Shown here in pieces: positions 18,201-26,660 of a stretch of DNA of 64,000 nt (the first letter of the stretch is position 1; each line of letters opens with the position of its first letter). This stretch comes from Aquimarina algicola (GTDB lineage: Bacteria > Bacteroidota > Bacteroidia > Flavobacteriales > Flavobacteriaceae): assembly GCF_006443095.1 (NCBI RefSeq), contig NZ_VFWZ01000001.1:682001-746000 (forward strand), in the 5' to 3' direction. The notes under the pieces were generated by a model. The model had not been told where the DNA came from and searched no databases. It worked only from the letters and a program-made list of their open reading frames with translations. The position numbers and the translations under genes are program-made.

Positions 18201-20098
18201 TTCCACTTCTGCATGTATTGTTGTTCTTCAAATTTACCAAAGACTCCTAATCTGGTTGTTGCAGCAAAACCTTTACTATTTTTCCCCATCAAATTAATCA
18301 TGAGATCAAATTCTAAGCCTGCACCATATGCATTAGATGTAAACGCAATATCTGCTATAGAAACCGGAAAATTTGCTAATTTCACTTCATCTCTATATCC
18401 AAAATAATCTACCGAAATAATAGGAGTTTCTGTCTGAAGAACGAGATTTTGAAATTCTATCCCCTTAAATTCTACTGTATTTTGTCTTCTCTTGCCATTT
18501 GCGTCAAATGTAATTTCTTTTTCTCCTTCATCCTGCAAGGATTTTTTCTGGCTTGTAGAGATAGCCATTCTTCCATTGAGAACTGCTTTAGGTCTAAAAT
18601 TATCTTCAACTACCGTTAATTCTACTCCAGAATTAGGTAATAATTGCGCTTTTGCTTTAAAAACATCAAAATTAATGGTATCTAATGTAGACACAACAAG
18701 AGAATATTCTTCTTCAGATATAATCCCTGCATATCCAAGTCCTAATCGATCGCTCTGTTCTTGTCCTGTTTTGATATCAGAAACCGGTAATAATAAGCGA
18801 CCATTAAAATCCGCTCCGACTAATCGGTTAGCTACTAAACTTATGGATATTGCATCTACAGAGTACGCCCAGGCTTTTGATTCAGAAGTTCTACCTGATT
18901 CTAAAGGAATCAGATTTTTTGCCGAAAAATATCCGGAAACGCCATAACTATCAATTATTAGGTTTGCAGCCTCAAAAGAAACTCTACTTTTGTTTTTAAT
19001 ACTACCATCTGTCTTAAATTCTTTTGGTAGCCCAACTTCTAAAGATTCTACATATACTCCTCGCCAGGTTTCAGGACTTGGTAACAATAAACCTTCATCA
19101 AAATAATGTTGAGGAAAATTGACATTTAATGTTCTTAAATCACTGAAATCAAATACTGCCTGATTCACAGAGAACATAAATTTATTCGATTGATTTGCCA
19201 ACACAAAGGGAGACAGGTTTACTTCTACAATTAAATCATTCCAATCCGAAGCTATTGCTCTAAACTGCCCTTTTACCCTATTAGGAATTTGAAAAGACTC
19301 TTTAACCGCTCCCTCATATTTAACTGTTTCTGGTAAAGGATCTCCATTAGGTTTAACTGGTAATATTAAATTTCTAGAAAATTGAACCTCACCTTCGATC
19401 CCCATTTCTTTTACACCATCGCAATTAATCGTAACAAAAGTCTTGTTTAGAGCATCTCCGGTTTTATAATCGAATCCTCCTTTTAAAATTAACAACCAAT
19501 TACCTCCATTAAAAGGAATAAACATATCTCCCAACAACACCAAATTAGCATCTCCTATGATCCCTCCCTGATGTGAGAGTTTTACATTATTAGCACCAAA
19601 AAATAATTCTATTGGCAATCCGTCTTTATCAGACTGGGGTAAAATAACTTTTGCAAATACTGTTAATTCGGTATAATCTTTTGTAAACCGAGCTTTGGTA
19701 AATCCTAATTGGTATTCTACTTCGTTAACTTTGTGTTTAATTCCTACTGGTAGTACTTGAATATCTTCATTACGAAAAGAGCCTATCCATCTGCCTGTAC
19801 TATCTATTTCTCTAAAACCTTTTTTTGCTTCTTGTTTAGCATCATTTGTTAAGGACAAAGGTGCAGGAAATTCTTTTTGTATTGCATCAAAAGTAAACTC
19901 CGGTGAGGTTACTTTTACAAACGACTCTTTATGTACAACAGGAAATTTTTTATCTAACTCAGGAAAATGAAAAAACTCTGCTTCTGATTCACCTACATAT
20001 AAGTTTTTTCTTACAGATAAACTATCTTTTTCATTCGCTAAAAGGAAGAAAGAATTCGCACTAATACACCATAAAAACAGGAGTAGTTTTATTTTCAT
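15287..20098 (-). CDS. Giant secreted beta-rich protein of the toxin cluster (no known family)
   Basis: This 1603-residue protein has a signal peptide ending near FFLLA/NEK. Most of it is amphipathic beta structure with recurring phrases such as ELFFGANNVKLSHQGGI, ADFNGRLLLPVSD and YGKGFTGKLSLDIF, and Gly-rich stretches around 1000-1130 (FQAGVGLDIMVKNYG, INGWYANGQAYAYLQGELG). A proline run (GSPPPPPE) sits near 950. An Ig-like domain is likely at about 1166-1225. The 34487-39346 protein aligns along its whole length, with many of the same phrases. There is no catalytic motif and no T9SS tail. It heads the left operon. A scaffold or shell for the toxin is possible but unproved; I know no named family. 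Confidence 0.75.
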   Translation of the reverse strand: MKIKLLLFLWCISANSFFLLANEKDSLSVRKNLYVGESEAEFFHFPELDKKFPVVHKESFVKVTSPEFTFDAIQKEFPAPLSLTNDAKQEAKKGFREIDSTGRWIGSFRNEDIQVLPVGIKHKVNEVEYQLGFTKARFTKDYTELTVFAKVILPQSDKDGLPIELFFGANNVKLSHQGGIIGDANLVLLGDMFIPFNGGNWLLILKGGFDYKTGDALNKTFVTINCDGVKEMGIEGEVQFSRNLILPVKPNGDPLPETVKYEGAVKESFQIPNRVKGQFRAIASDWNDLIVEVNLSPFVLANQSNKFMFSVNQAVFDFSDLRTLNVNFPQHYFDEGLLLPSPETWRGVYVESLEVGLPKEFKTDGSIKNKSRVSFEAANLIIDSYGVSGYFSAKNLIPLESGRTSESKAWAYSVDAISISLVANRLVGADFNGRLLLPVSDIKTGQEQSDRLGLGYAGIISEEEYSLVVSTLDTINFDVFKAKAQLLPNSGVELTVVEDNFRPKAVLNGRMAISTSQKKSLQDEGEKEITFDANGKRRQNTVEFKGIEFQNLVLQTETPIISVDYFGYRDEVKLANFPVSIADIAFTSNAYGAGLEFDLMINLMGKNSKGFAATTRLGVFGKFEEQQYMQKWKYDRLTISKILIDANIGKVGFSGELMLFEDDPTYGKGFTGKLSLDIFDTEGLVQAKGLFGNTDSYRYFYVDFIGILPATIPIVPPVGLNAIGGGLSYNMERIGHSISNTSQDNLASNDIGQSLSGLIYEPNNEIGLDLRAAGFLGIKGSEAFRGKIMFSMLFNKNGGLNRIGFDGFGEFMVSASVGVNISVSFDLKALKKQLGLPEFLNKITPNKVLEVNIVDIKKEFAKSSLKADLHISYDFNNETLHGNSNIYVSVVDGLLRGIGPENRAGWAVFHFAPSEWYVHIGTPEDRLGLKMGIGSFSLETGGYFMIGDRMPGSPPPPPEVAEILGVDANELDYMRDENALGEGKGFAFGVNFKVDTGDLNFLILYARFQAGVGLDIMVKNYGQAKCINTGRQVGINGWYANGQAYAYLQGELGINIKLFFIRKKIPIIKGGAAILMQAKGPNPFWMRGYAAGYYDLLGGLVKGSYRFKITLGEECEFDNASPLGGIKMITDLTPRDNSGDVDVFAAPQAAFAMKVNQPLVIPEDDGDKTYKVILDRFNVTDKTGKEIVGKLEWGRMNDRATFISDDILPPDSKLKVTVEVSFQEKVNGVFKDIYVDGQKAVEKEERNFTTGGAPDHIPLHNIQYAYPVVDQQLFYPGEYNKGYIQLQRGQDYLFDDSQWKSTVKYIDETGDTQETAFGYNNGSNKVNYTLPKVSKDTKYLMAIVSTPKNTSTTNTGRSRVDQKQYDDGNTVQVRQNQAENILKEGEIDRLSYEFKSSEHKTFASKMKNIKITRNNWSKINSLVIYLESQIRYNEGFDLVELLGNKYSENKALVVAESDLKDIYFVRDINPILYQKFNSNNKYSITRDPSEYGYIPKKALPIFSNYITSLENETNLNWRRTRFPYKYNLPFIYYRDYISIRDRVYNDYAKGVLNSNSPEISIIKHEFRMMPEGKYTIKLQYILPGNIKGTSFDYKYKNELSFRQ

Positions 20099-20292
20099 AA
20101 AGTTATGTTAAGATTCAGGGCTGCAATAATACGAAAAAATATACTATAACAACAATAAAATCAGTACACTTTTAAAGATTTAACAAGTAATAATGACAAG
20201 AAAAAATAATGTATTTTTTACAACAATATAGGATAAAAAATAAGGTAAAACCTTATTTTATTGACCATACACTAAGGTATAGAGCAAAAAAA

Positions 20293-20319
20293 ACCGCTTC
20301 AAATATACTTTGAAGCGGT
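20293..20319 (-). terminator. Intrinsic terminator of the charged lipoprotein gene
   Basis: An 11-bp perfect stem (ACCGCTTCAAA with its complement) with a 5-base loop is followed on the minus strand by a run of eight T. It lies 20 bases past the stop of the 20340-20843 gene and upstream of the left cluster, so it separates the two transcription units. Confidence 0.85.
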
Positions 20320-20339
20320 ATAAATACGATTAATATATT

Positions 20340-20843
20340 TTACATTTTAGCCGACAATTCTGCTAATTGTCGAGACTTAACTTGCATATATTTACTCATT
20401 TTTTCAATCTCTTCTCCAGAAAGTTTTGTCATAAGTTCATTATATTGTTTAGAGAGGCTACTACTGGCATCATTTAATTTTAAAAAAGAATCCATATCTT
20501 TTGCCTCTACGGCTTTCTTATAATTAGACACATATTTTTCATAATCACGAATATATCGCTTCGCATCTGCATTTTCTGTACGATCAGAAGTACCTGGAAT
20601 AGGAATCAGCTTACTGGTTCTCTCAAAATCCTTTTTACCATCTCTTTCCGGATCTTTTTTCTTCTTTTCCTTTTTTTTCTGAGGCTCAGGTTTTTCTTCT
20701 TCAATTGTTTCGGATGCGACAATTTGAGTAGAATCCTGTACTTTTTCGACAACTTCTAAGTTATCAGATTTTGGATCTTTCTTACATGAAGATACCAATA
20801 ATAAGGTTACACAAACAAAAACGGTTAAAATCTGCTTTTTCAT
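20340..20843 (-). CDS. Charged lipoprotein of unknown function
   Basis: The 167 residues open with a lipoprotein signal (LLLVSSCKKD, Cys 20). An acidic segment and a lysine-rich run (PQKKKEKKKKDPERD, residues 53-70) form a disordered linker. The last 75 residues (KRYIRDYEKYVSNYKKAVEA onward) form a helical pair typical of small flavobacterial lipoproteins, with no active-site residues. It stands alone between hisS and the left cluster, with its own terminator. Family and function are not recognised. Confidence 0.75.
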   Translation of the reverse strand: MKKQILTVFVCVTLLLVSSCKKDPKSDNLEVVEKVQDSTQIVASETIEEEKPEPQKKKEKKKKDPERDGKKDFERTSKLIPIPGTSDRTENADAKRYIRDYEKYVSNYKKAVEAKDMDSFLKLNDASSSLSKQYNELMTKLSGEEIEKMSKYMQVKSRQLAELSAKM

Positions 20844-20923
20844 AAATTAATTGTTTTAAGAAAATAAATAGTTTTGACGTGTGAAGTGAACTATAGAGCT
20901 TTTTATGAGTAAGTTAGTGATTT

Positions 20924-22294
20924 TTATTGTAAAAATTCTTTTAATTTTTCGTAATTCATTTCGGTCTGAGTACCAGAGACCATATCTTTAACTGTAAAGC
21001 TTTTATTTTTTACCTCTTCTGTTCCTGCTAAAACCACAAAAGGGATACTTCTTTTATTTGCATATGTCATTTGTTTTTTCATTTTAGCACTATCGGGATA
21101 TAGCTCTGCTACAATCTTGTCTTTTCTTAATTTTTGTATTGCTTTCAAACAATACAACGCTTCATTTTCTCCAAAATTGATAAATAAAACCTTAGTTACA
21201 GGAGTTACTGTCTCGGGAAAAAGATTTAATTCTTCTAATACCAAATAAATTCTGTCTAACCCAAATGAAATCCCCATTCCGCTTATATTTTTTAATCCAA
21301 AAATACCGGTTAGATCATCGTATCTTCCACCACCACCGATGGAACCCATTTTTACAGTATCCGGAGCTGAGACTTCAAATATTGCTCCTGTATAATAATT
21401 AAGACCTCTTGCAAGAGTTACATCTAAATCTATACTTGCTGTTTCCAAAGACATCTCTTCTACGGCAGTAAGTATAAATTCAAGCTCTTCTACACCCCTC
21501 ATACCTTCTTCAGAAGTAGCAAGCATTGCTTTTAATTTCTCTACTTTTTCAGAACTTGTTCCTTTAAAATCGAATAAAGGTTTTACTTTTTCTATAGCTG
21601 TTTCAGAAATTCCCTTATTAAGCATTTCTTTTTTTACACCTTCTTCTCCTATTTTATCTAATTTATCTAATGCGACAGTAAAATCAATCAGCTTATCACT
21701 AGCTCCAATTACCTCTGCTATCCCTGAAAGGATTTTGCGATTGTTCATTTTGATCGTAACACCTTCTAACTGCAAAGCTGTAAAAACAGCATCATATAAT
21801 TTGATAAAATCTACTTCTTGCCATAACGAAATGCTTCCTACTACATCTGCATCACATTGATAAAATTCTCTAAATCTTCCCTTTTGTGGACGATCTGCTC
21901 TCCAAACAGGTTGAATTTGGTATCGTTTAAATGGAAAATCTATTTCGTTTTGATGTTGTACCACATATCTAGCAAAAGGAACAGTAAGATCATATCGTAG
22001 TGCTTTTTCACTGATTATAGAGGTTATTTTTTTACTATCCTTAGACTCATATAGAGAATTATCTATTTTGTTAAGATAATCGCCACTATTCAATATTTTA
22101 AAAATAAGTCGATCCCCTTCTTCACCATACTTGCCCATCAAAGTATCGCTATTTTCAAAACTTGGAGTTTCTATAGGCTGAAAGCCAAACAATTGAAATT
22201 TCTCTTTGATCGTGTTAATAATATAATTTCTTTTTGCTACCTGTACAGGAGAAAAATCTCTGGTTCCTTTTGGTATTGATGGTTTTTGAGCCAT
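20924..22294 (-). CDS. hisS: Histidyl-tRNA synthetase
   Basis: The 456-residue class II aminoacyl-tRNA synthetase charges tRNA-His with histidine. Motif 1 lies at the start ([16 protein letters not shown]); motif 2 is [20 protein letters not shown] with [10 protein letters not shown]. The histidine-binding signature is [14 protein letters not shown], and the glycine-rich segment [12 protein letters not shown] precedes motif 3 ([11 protein letters not shown]). The anticodon-binding domain occupies about 360-456. Length is usual for the Bacteroidota form. It reads alone on the minus strand, divergent from the permease at 22556. Confidence 0.97.
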   Translation of the reverse strand: MAQKPSIPKGTRDFSPVQVAKRNYIINTIKEKFQLFGFQPIETPSFENSDTLMGKYGEEGDRLIFKILNSGDYLNKIDNSLYESKDSKKITSIISEKALRYDLTVPFARYVVQHQNEIDFPFKRYQIQPVWRADRPQKGRFREFYQCDADVVGSISLWQEVDFIKLYDAVFTALQLEGVTIKMNNRKILSGIAEVIGASDKLIDFTVALDKLDKIGEEGVKKEMLNKGISETAIEKVKPLFDFKGTSSEKVEKLKAMLATSEEGMRGVEELEFILTAVEEMSLETASIDLDVTLARGLNYYTGAIFEVSAPDTVKMGSIGGGGRYDDLTGIFGLKNISGMGISFGLDRIYLVLEELNLFPETVTPVTKVLFINFGENEALYCLKAIQKLRKDKIVAELYPDSAKMKKQMTYANKRSIPFVVLAGTEEVKNKSFTVKDMVSGTQTEMNYEKLKEFLQ

Positions 22295-22555
22295 TAAATC
22301 GTAAATTGCAGTTAATTAAGGGATTATATTTTCCTCTTTTTTTTTAATTCTAAATTTTCGCTAATACAGTATTAAAAATACTTGTTTAAATTTTGCGAAT
22401 CTTTACAATAAAAGTTTACAAATATCTAAAAAAGGACTCTAATTTCGAATTTAAAATATCAAGAGTTTTTTAACATCAACATAAAAAACCGTTTTTTGCA
22501 GTAACTTTATCATCACTTTACAGTCTTATACAATAAATGCGCATCAAAAGTTATT

Positions 22556-23791
22556 ATGTTTTCACTTTTTAGAGAAAATATTAGAATCGCTACAGATTCT
22601 ATAAAAGGGCAAGTTCTAAGAACAATCCTTACAATTTTAATCATTGCTATTGGCATTACTTCTCTAGTTGGTATTTTGACATTAGTAGGAGCGTTAGAAA
22701 ATACAATCTCTGGTGATTTTGCCTCTATGGGCGCCAATACCTTTAATATACAGCGTTATGAATTTGAGGCAAGAAATAGTAGGGAGAAAGAAAAAATAAA
22801 CCCTATTATAAGTTATCGAAATGTAAAGACATTTAAAGAAAAATTTGAATATCCCTTTACAAAAACTTCTATATATTTCACTGGTACCAAAAATGCAGAA
22901 GTAAAATTTGAAAGTAAAAAAACAGATCCTGAGGCTTCTGTATTGGGGGTAAATGAAAATTTTCTAGACAATACAGGAACAGAAATTGACAATGGAAGAA
23001 ATTTTACTTTTTTTGATATCGAAAACAACAATCCTGTATGCTTGATAGGCTCTGATTTTAAAAAAGATTTATTCAAAAATACCAATCCATTAGGAAAAAC
23101 TATTAGTATAAGAGGTGCAAAGTTTAAGGTAATCGGAGTACTAGAAAGTAAGGGGGCAACTTTTAGAAATAACCAAGATTTACGTGTCCTTATTCCATTA
23201 CAAATTGCAAGATCATTGTTCACACTACCAAATATTGATTATGCGATTAGCATCAAGGTAGATGACAAACAATTTCTCGAAGGCGCACAGGATGAAGCTA
23301 TAATAACCTTTAGAAACATCAGAAAATTAAACCCTATTGAGAATAATGACTTTGGGATAGAAAGAAGTGATGATTTACTCAATAGGATTGCAAATATAAC
23401 TGTATACTTATACTATGCTGCCTGGATTATCAGCATTATTACAATTTTTGGTTCTTCTATCGCATTAATGAACATTATGTTGGTTTCTGTAACCGAAAGA
23501 ACAAGAGAAATAGGAGTTAGAAAAGCACTTGGAGCCAAAAAACATACTATTGCCGGTCAATTTTTTATGGAAACTATAATCATAGGGCAAATTGGCGGCA
23601 TACTCGGTATAATATTAGGCATTTTGATAGGAGGAGGAATATCGTCTATTGCTAATTTTGCTTTTACCACTCCATGGCTAGCTATTATTGCTGCAACAAC
23701 AATATCATTTATCATTGCAGTAGTTTCTGGTTTATATCCTGCTATAAAGGCTTCTAATCAAGATCCTATCGAGTCATTGAGGTATGAGTAA
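22556..23791 (+). CDS. MacB/FtsX-type ABC transporter permease
   Basis: The 411-residue inner-membrane protein has one N-terminal membrane helix (about 21-42, ILTILIIAIGITSLVGILTL), a large periplasmic MacB-type core domain (about 45-280) and three C-terminal helices of the FtsX domain (about 290-405). The conserved cytoplasmic loop TERTREIGVRKALGAKK and the ending GLYPAIKASNQDPIESLRYE are typical. MacB permeases transmit ATP-driven motion to the periplasm to export lipoproteins or peptides. No ATPase gene is adjacent, so its partner must be encoded elsewhere. Nothing links it to the toxin clusters except its place between them. Confidence 0.9.
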   Translation: MFSLFRENIRIATDSIKGQVLRTILTILIIAIGITSLVGILTLVGALENTISGDFASMGANTFNIQRYEFEARNSREKEKINPIISYRNVKTFKEKFEYPFTKTSIYFTGTKNAEVKFESKKTDPEASVLGVNENFLDNTGTEIDNGRNFTFFDIENNNPVCLIGSDFKKDLFKNTNPLGKTISIRGAKFKVIGVLESKGATFRNNQDLRVLIPLQIARSLFTLPNIDYAISIKVDDKQFLEGAQDEAIITFRNIRKLNPIENNDFGIERSDDLLNRIANITVYLYYAAWIISIITIFGSSIALMNIMLVSVTERTREIGVRKALGAKKHTIAGQFFMETIIIGQIGGILGIILGILIGGGISSIANFAFTTPWLAIIAATTISFIIAVVSGLYPAIKASNQDPIESLRYE

Positions 23792-24158
23792 AGAAGTAGA
23801 TTATTTTAAATAAGTATTTCCCTAGCTTAATTCAATTCATAACTCAGAATTTATTTAATTTCTATGGGTCACAATTAAAAATCATAAAACCTTGCAAATA
23901 AGAAACTTAAAAGTTTATTATATTTTTCTTTCATCTTTTTTTAAAATTTTAAGAAACATTTTTAGGCTAGCTTACATTAATATAAAGAAACAAAATAGTT
24001 ATGCGTCTTGTTGTTTTGACAAAAATCAATTAGCAAACCAATTATCATATTTAATGATTATAAGAATCACTAAACCAAGCTATAACTATTAAAATTTATT
24101 ATAAATGAATATAGATAATAATGCTTTTAAAAGTCAAAAGTTAATTTTTTTCAACTTC
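23792..24158. other. Gene-poor AT-rich interval before the right cluster
   Basis: This stretch of about 370 bases between the permease and the promoter of the right cluster has no credible gene. A 66-codon open frame (23892-24092, plus) lacks any recognisable motif or codon pattern and is treated as chance. No strong hairpin was seen after the permease stop. Confidence 0.6.
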
Positions 24159-24189
24159 TTTGCAGATTGTTAAAATAATCTTAATTTCG
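24159..24189 (+). promoter_or_regulatory. Probable promoter of the right toxin cluster
   Basis: The sequence has TTTG (24159-24162), a 19-base spacer and TAATTTCG (24182-24189), which differs by one base from the Bacteroidota -7 element TAnnTTTG. It lies 22 bases ahead of the TTG start at 24212. Position and spacing fit the known primary sigma factor consensus of this phylum. Confidence 0.65.
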
Positions 24190-24211
24190 AAGCCCCAAAT
24201 TTAGAACCATA

Positions 24212-26650
24212 TTGAATATACGATTACTTACTTTGTTTATTTTTTCCTATACAATTATCCTTAATGCTCAAAACCTTGAACAAATAGGCAAGGTTCCCTT
24301 ATTGAGGTATAATGGAGGAATTTCTGCCAATAGTGTTTTTTATGATGGATCCGCAAATCGTGATCCTTTTACATATTTTATTAATGGAAATCTTAATTTT
24401 AATATCAGTGGTGTTTATAATATTCCATTATCTTTTTCATATACAAATCAAGATTTTGGATATTCTACTCCTTTCAAAATAAATCGTTTAAGTATTCACC
24501 CATCATATAAATGGGTAAATACACATATTGGAGATATTGCAATGACCTTTTCTCCATATACTTTAAGCGGTCACCAATTTACAGGTGGTGGTGTTGATCT
24601 TACTCCTACAGGACCTTTTAAAATTAGTGCTCTCTATGGTAGATTTTTAAGAGCTTCAGAATATAATATAGAACTCCCGGAAGTTTTACCTGCCTATGAA
24701 AGATTCGGATATGGACTAAAAGCGTCATATGATTTCAAAAAAATTGCAGTTGGACTCATATTTTTTTCTGCAAAAGATGATCAAAGTTCTTTAAAAAATG
24801 AAATCCCAGTTGAATTAGAACTGACTCCTAAAGAAAATACTGTAATTAGTTCAGAAATAAGTTTTAATTTATTTGATAAAGCAAAAATACGCGTAGAATA
24901 CGCAATATCGGGTATAACAGAAAATACTCAAACGAATGAGTCTAGAGAAACATCAGGTATATTATCTTTCTTATTAGATGAAAACAATACTACTAACTAT
25001 TACAACGCTTTAAATGCGAATCTTGACTATCCTGCTGGTAATGGTTCTGTAGGTATAGGATATGAACGCATAGATCCAGACTATAGAACATTTGGAGCAT
25101 ATTATTTTAATAATGATCTTGAAAACATTACATTAAATGCAAATCAAAGTATTTTTAATAATAAAGTAAATCTTAGCGTTAATGCAGGACTTCAAAGAGA
25201 TAATCTTGATAATACCAAAAGTTCTGAGTTACAACGTGTAGTAAGTGCTGTAAATATTAATTATACTTCGTCTGATAAATTATCATTTAACGGGGGATAT
25301 TCAAATTTTCAATCATATACTAATATTCAAGATCAATTTGATTTTATAAACCAAGTAAATCAATTAGAAAATGTCGACACTCTGAATTATCGTCAAATAT
25401 CTCAAAATGCAAATCTTGGAATCAATTATATTTTAAAAAAATCAGAAAGTAAACAGAAAACAATCAATCTAAATCTCACTTATCAAAGTTCTGATAATAA
25501 ACAAGACGGAAGAACTATAGAAAATGGATTATCCAGATTTTATAATATAGCTTCTGCATATACATTGGGCTATCCAAAAAATGCTCTTAATTTCTCTTTA
25601 GCCGCCAATATTTCTTATAATACTATCGGGAATACTGATAATCTAACCTTTGGTCCTACATTAACAGCAACTAAATCTTTTTTTGATAAAAAACTTAGAG
25701 TTAATTTTTCAAGTGCTTATAATTCGGCATTTAATGATGGAGAAAAGCAAAATGATATTTATAATATCAGACTGGGTAGTAGTTATACTTTACGGGAGAG
25801 TCATAATCTCAATCTTAATCTATTATCATTATTCCGAGAAACAGAAGATACAAATAACACAGATTTTACAGCTACGCTAGGATATTCTTATTCTTTTGAC
25901 ACTTTTAAAATCAATTCAAAAAAACGAAATAAGAAACTTTTGAGTGACGCTGATGGTATTATAACAATTGAAGAAACTTTACAGTTTCGATACAAATCAA
26001 CCACCTATAGCGGGACAATGCTACAAATCACAGAACAACTTACTAATGTAAAAAATAGCTCTAGGTTTCAAAATATTCCACAACACGGTAAAAAAGAAAT
26101 CGATTTTTTATTCGAGGTTGTAAAAAAACAAAATAAAGTAAACTCTTATAAAGAACATGCATTGCAATTCTTAAAAGCATTATACAGCTTCGAGGACTTC
26201 TTAAAAATATATGATGATATTGTCTACCAAGTATTAGAAACAATAAAAAAAGATATGCAGCTTATGGACTTTAAATTAGAACGAGATTATGTAAAAACAA
26301 AAATCGCTTTGGATGCCTTAAAAAAAGAAGTCCCTAAAAATAATTTGAAGATAGAAGAATCGAACAATAAATTGATTGATAGACAGAAAAAATTAATTGG
26401 GCATAGATGGATGAAGAAGCAATTTGATAAATACAACAATATTGAATCAGTCAAAAAACCAGATAATTTGATCAAAGAGTTCAAAAAAAATGAAGTTGAA
26501 AATGCTTTTAAATTACATTTAGAAGAGAGTGATGATCACAAAAAGATAAAGACATATTTAGAATATCAAATCATCGATTTTTATTATCGTAAATCTCTTG
26601 AAGAGAAAAATAAAGGTACATTAGAACTTAGATATATAAATAAGATATAA
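24212..26650 (+). CDS. Outer-membrane beta-barrel protein with C-terminal helical domain
   Basis: The 812 residues start at TTG, since no ATG precedes the signal peptide (about 1-19, ending ILNA/QNL). Residues 25-575 are a long series of alternating strands (FINGNLNFNISGVYNIPLSF, FGYGLKASYDFKKIAVGLIFF, LRVNFSSAYNSAFNDG), as in large outer-membrane barrels. From about 580 the protein turns into a lysine/glutamate-rich helical domain of about 230 residues. The gene opens the right cluster and is 10 bases ahead of the modular toxin. It could anchor or pass the toxin through the outer membrane, but that is a guess. The left cluster has no counterpart, and no named family was recognised. Confidence 0.75.
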   Translation: MNIRLLTLFIFSYTIILNAQNLEQIGKVPLLRYNGGISANSVFYDGSANRDPFTYFINGNLNFNISGVYNIPLSFSYTNQDFGYSTPFKINRLSIHPSYKWVNTHIGDIAMTFSPYTLSGHQFTGGGVDLTPTGPFKISALYGRFLRASEYNIELPEVLPAYERFGYGLKASYDFKKIAVGLIFFSAKDDQSSLKNEIPVELELTPKENTVISSEISFNLFDKAKIRVEYAISGITENTQTNESRETSGILSFLLDENNTTNYYNALNANLDYPAGNGSVGIGYERIDPDYRTFGAYYFNNDLENITLNANQSIFNNKVNLSVNAGLQRDNLDNTKSSELQRVVSAVNINYTSSDKLSFNGGYSNFQSYTNIQDQFDFINQVNQLENVDTLNYRQISQNANLGINYILKKSESKQKTINLNLTYQSSDNKQDGRTIENGLSRFYNIASAYTLGYPKNALNFSLAANISYNTIGNTDNLTFGPTLTATKSFFDKKLRVNFSSAYNSAFNDGEKQNDIYNIRLGSSYTLRESHNLNLNLLSLFRETEDTNNTDFTATLGYSYSFDTFKINSKKRNKKLLSDADGIITIEETLQFRYKSTTYSGTMLQITEQLTNVKNSSRFQNIPQHGKKEIDFLFEVVKKQNKVNSYKEHALQFLKALYSFEDFLKIYDDIVYQVLETIKKDMQLMDFKLERDYVKTKIALDALKKEVPKNNLKIEESNNKLIDRQKKLIGHRWMKKQFDKYNNIESVKKPDNLIKEFKKNEVENAFKLHLEESDDHKKIKTYLEYQIIDFYYRKSLEEKNKGTLELRYINKI

Positions 26651-26660
26651 ACCAAGCCCT

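Noticed and set aside
18492-18947. 151-codon plus-strand open frame opposite the giant left protein
   Set aside because: It is a shadow on the reverse strand of a gene with clear homology to the right-hand paralogue.
3131-20098. Possible Rhs or type VI secretion cluster
   Set aside because: No YD repeats, PAAR, VgrG, Hcp or sheath proteins are visible; the modules are FN3, SprB, PKD and T9SS types.
23892-24092. 66-codon open frame between the permease and the right cluster
   Set aside because: It has no motif, no promoter and no clear codon pattern, and the region is AT-rich; I treat it as chance.
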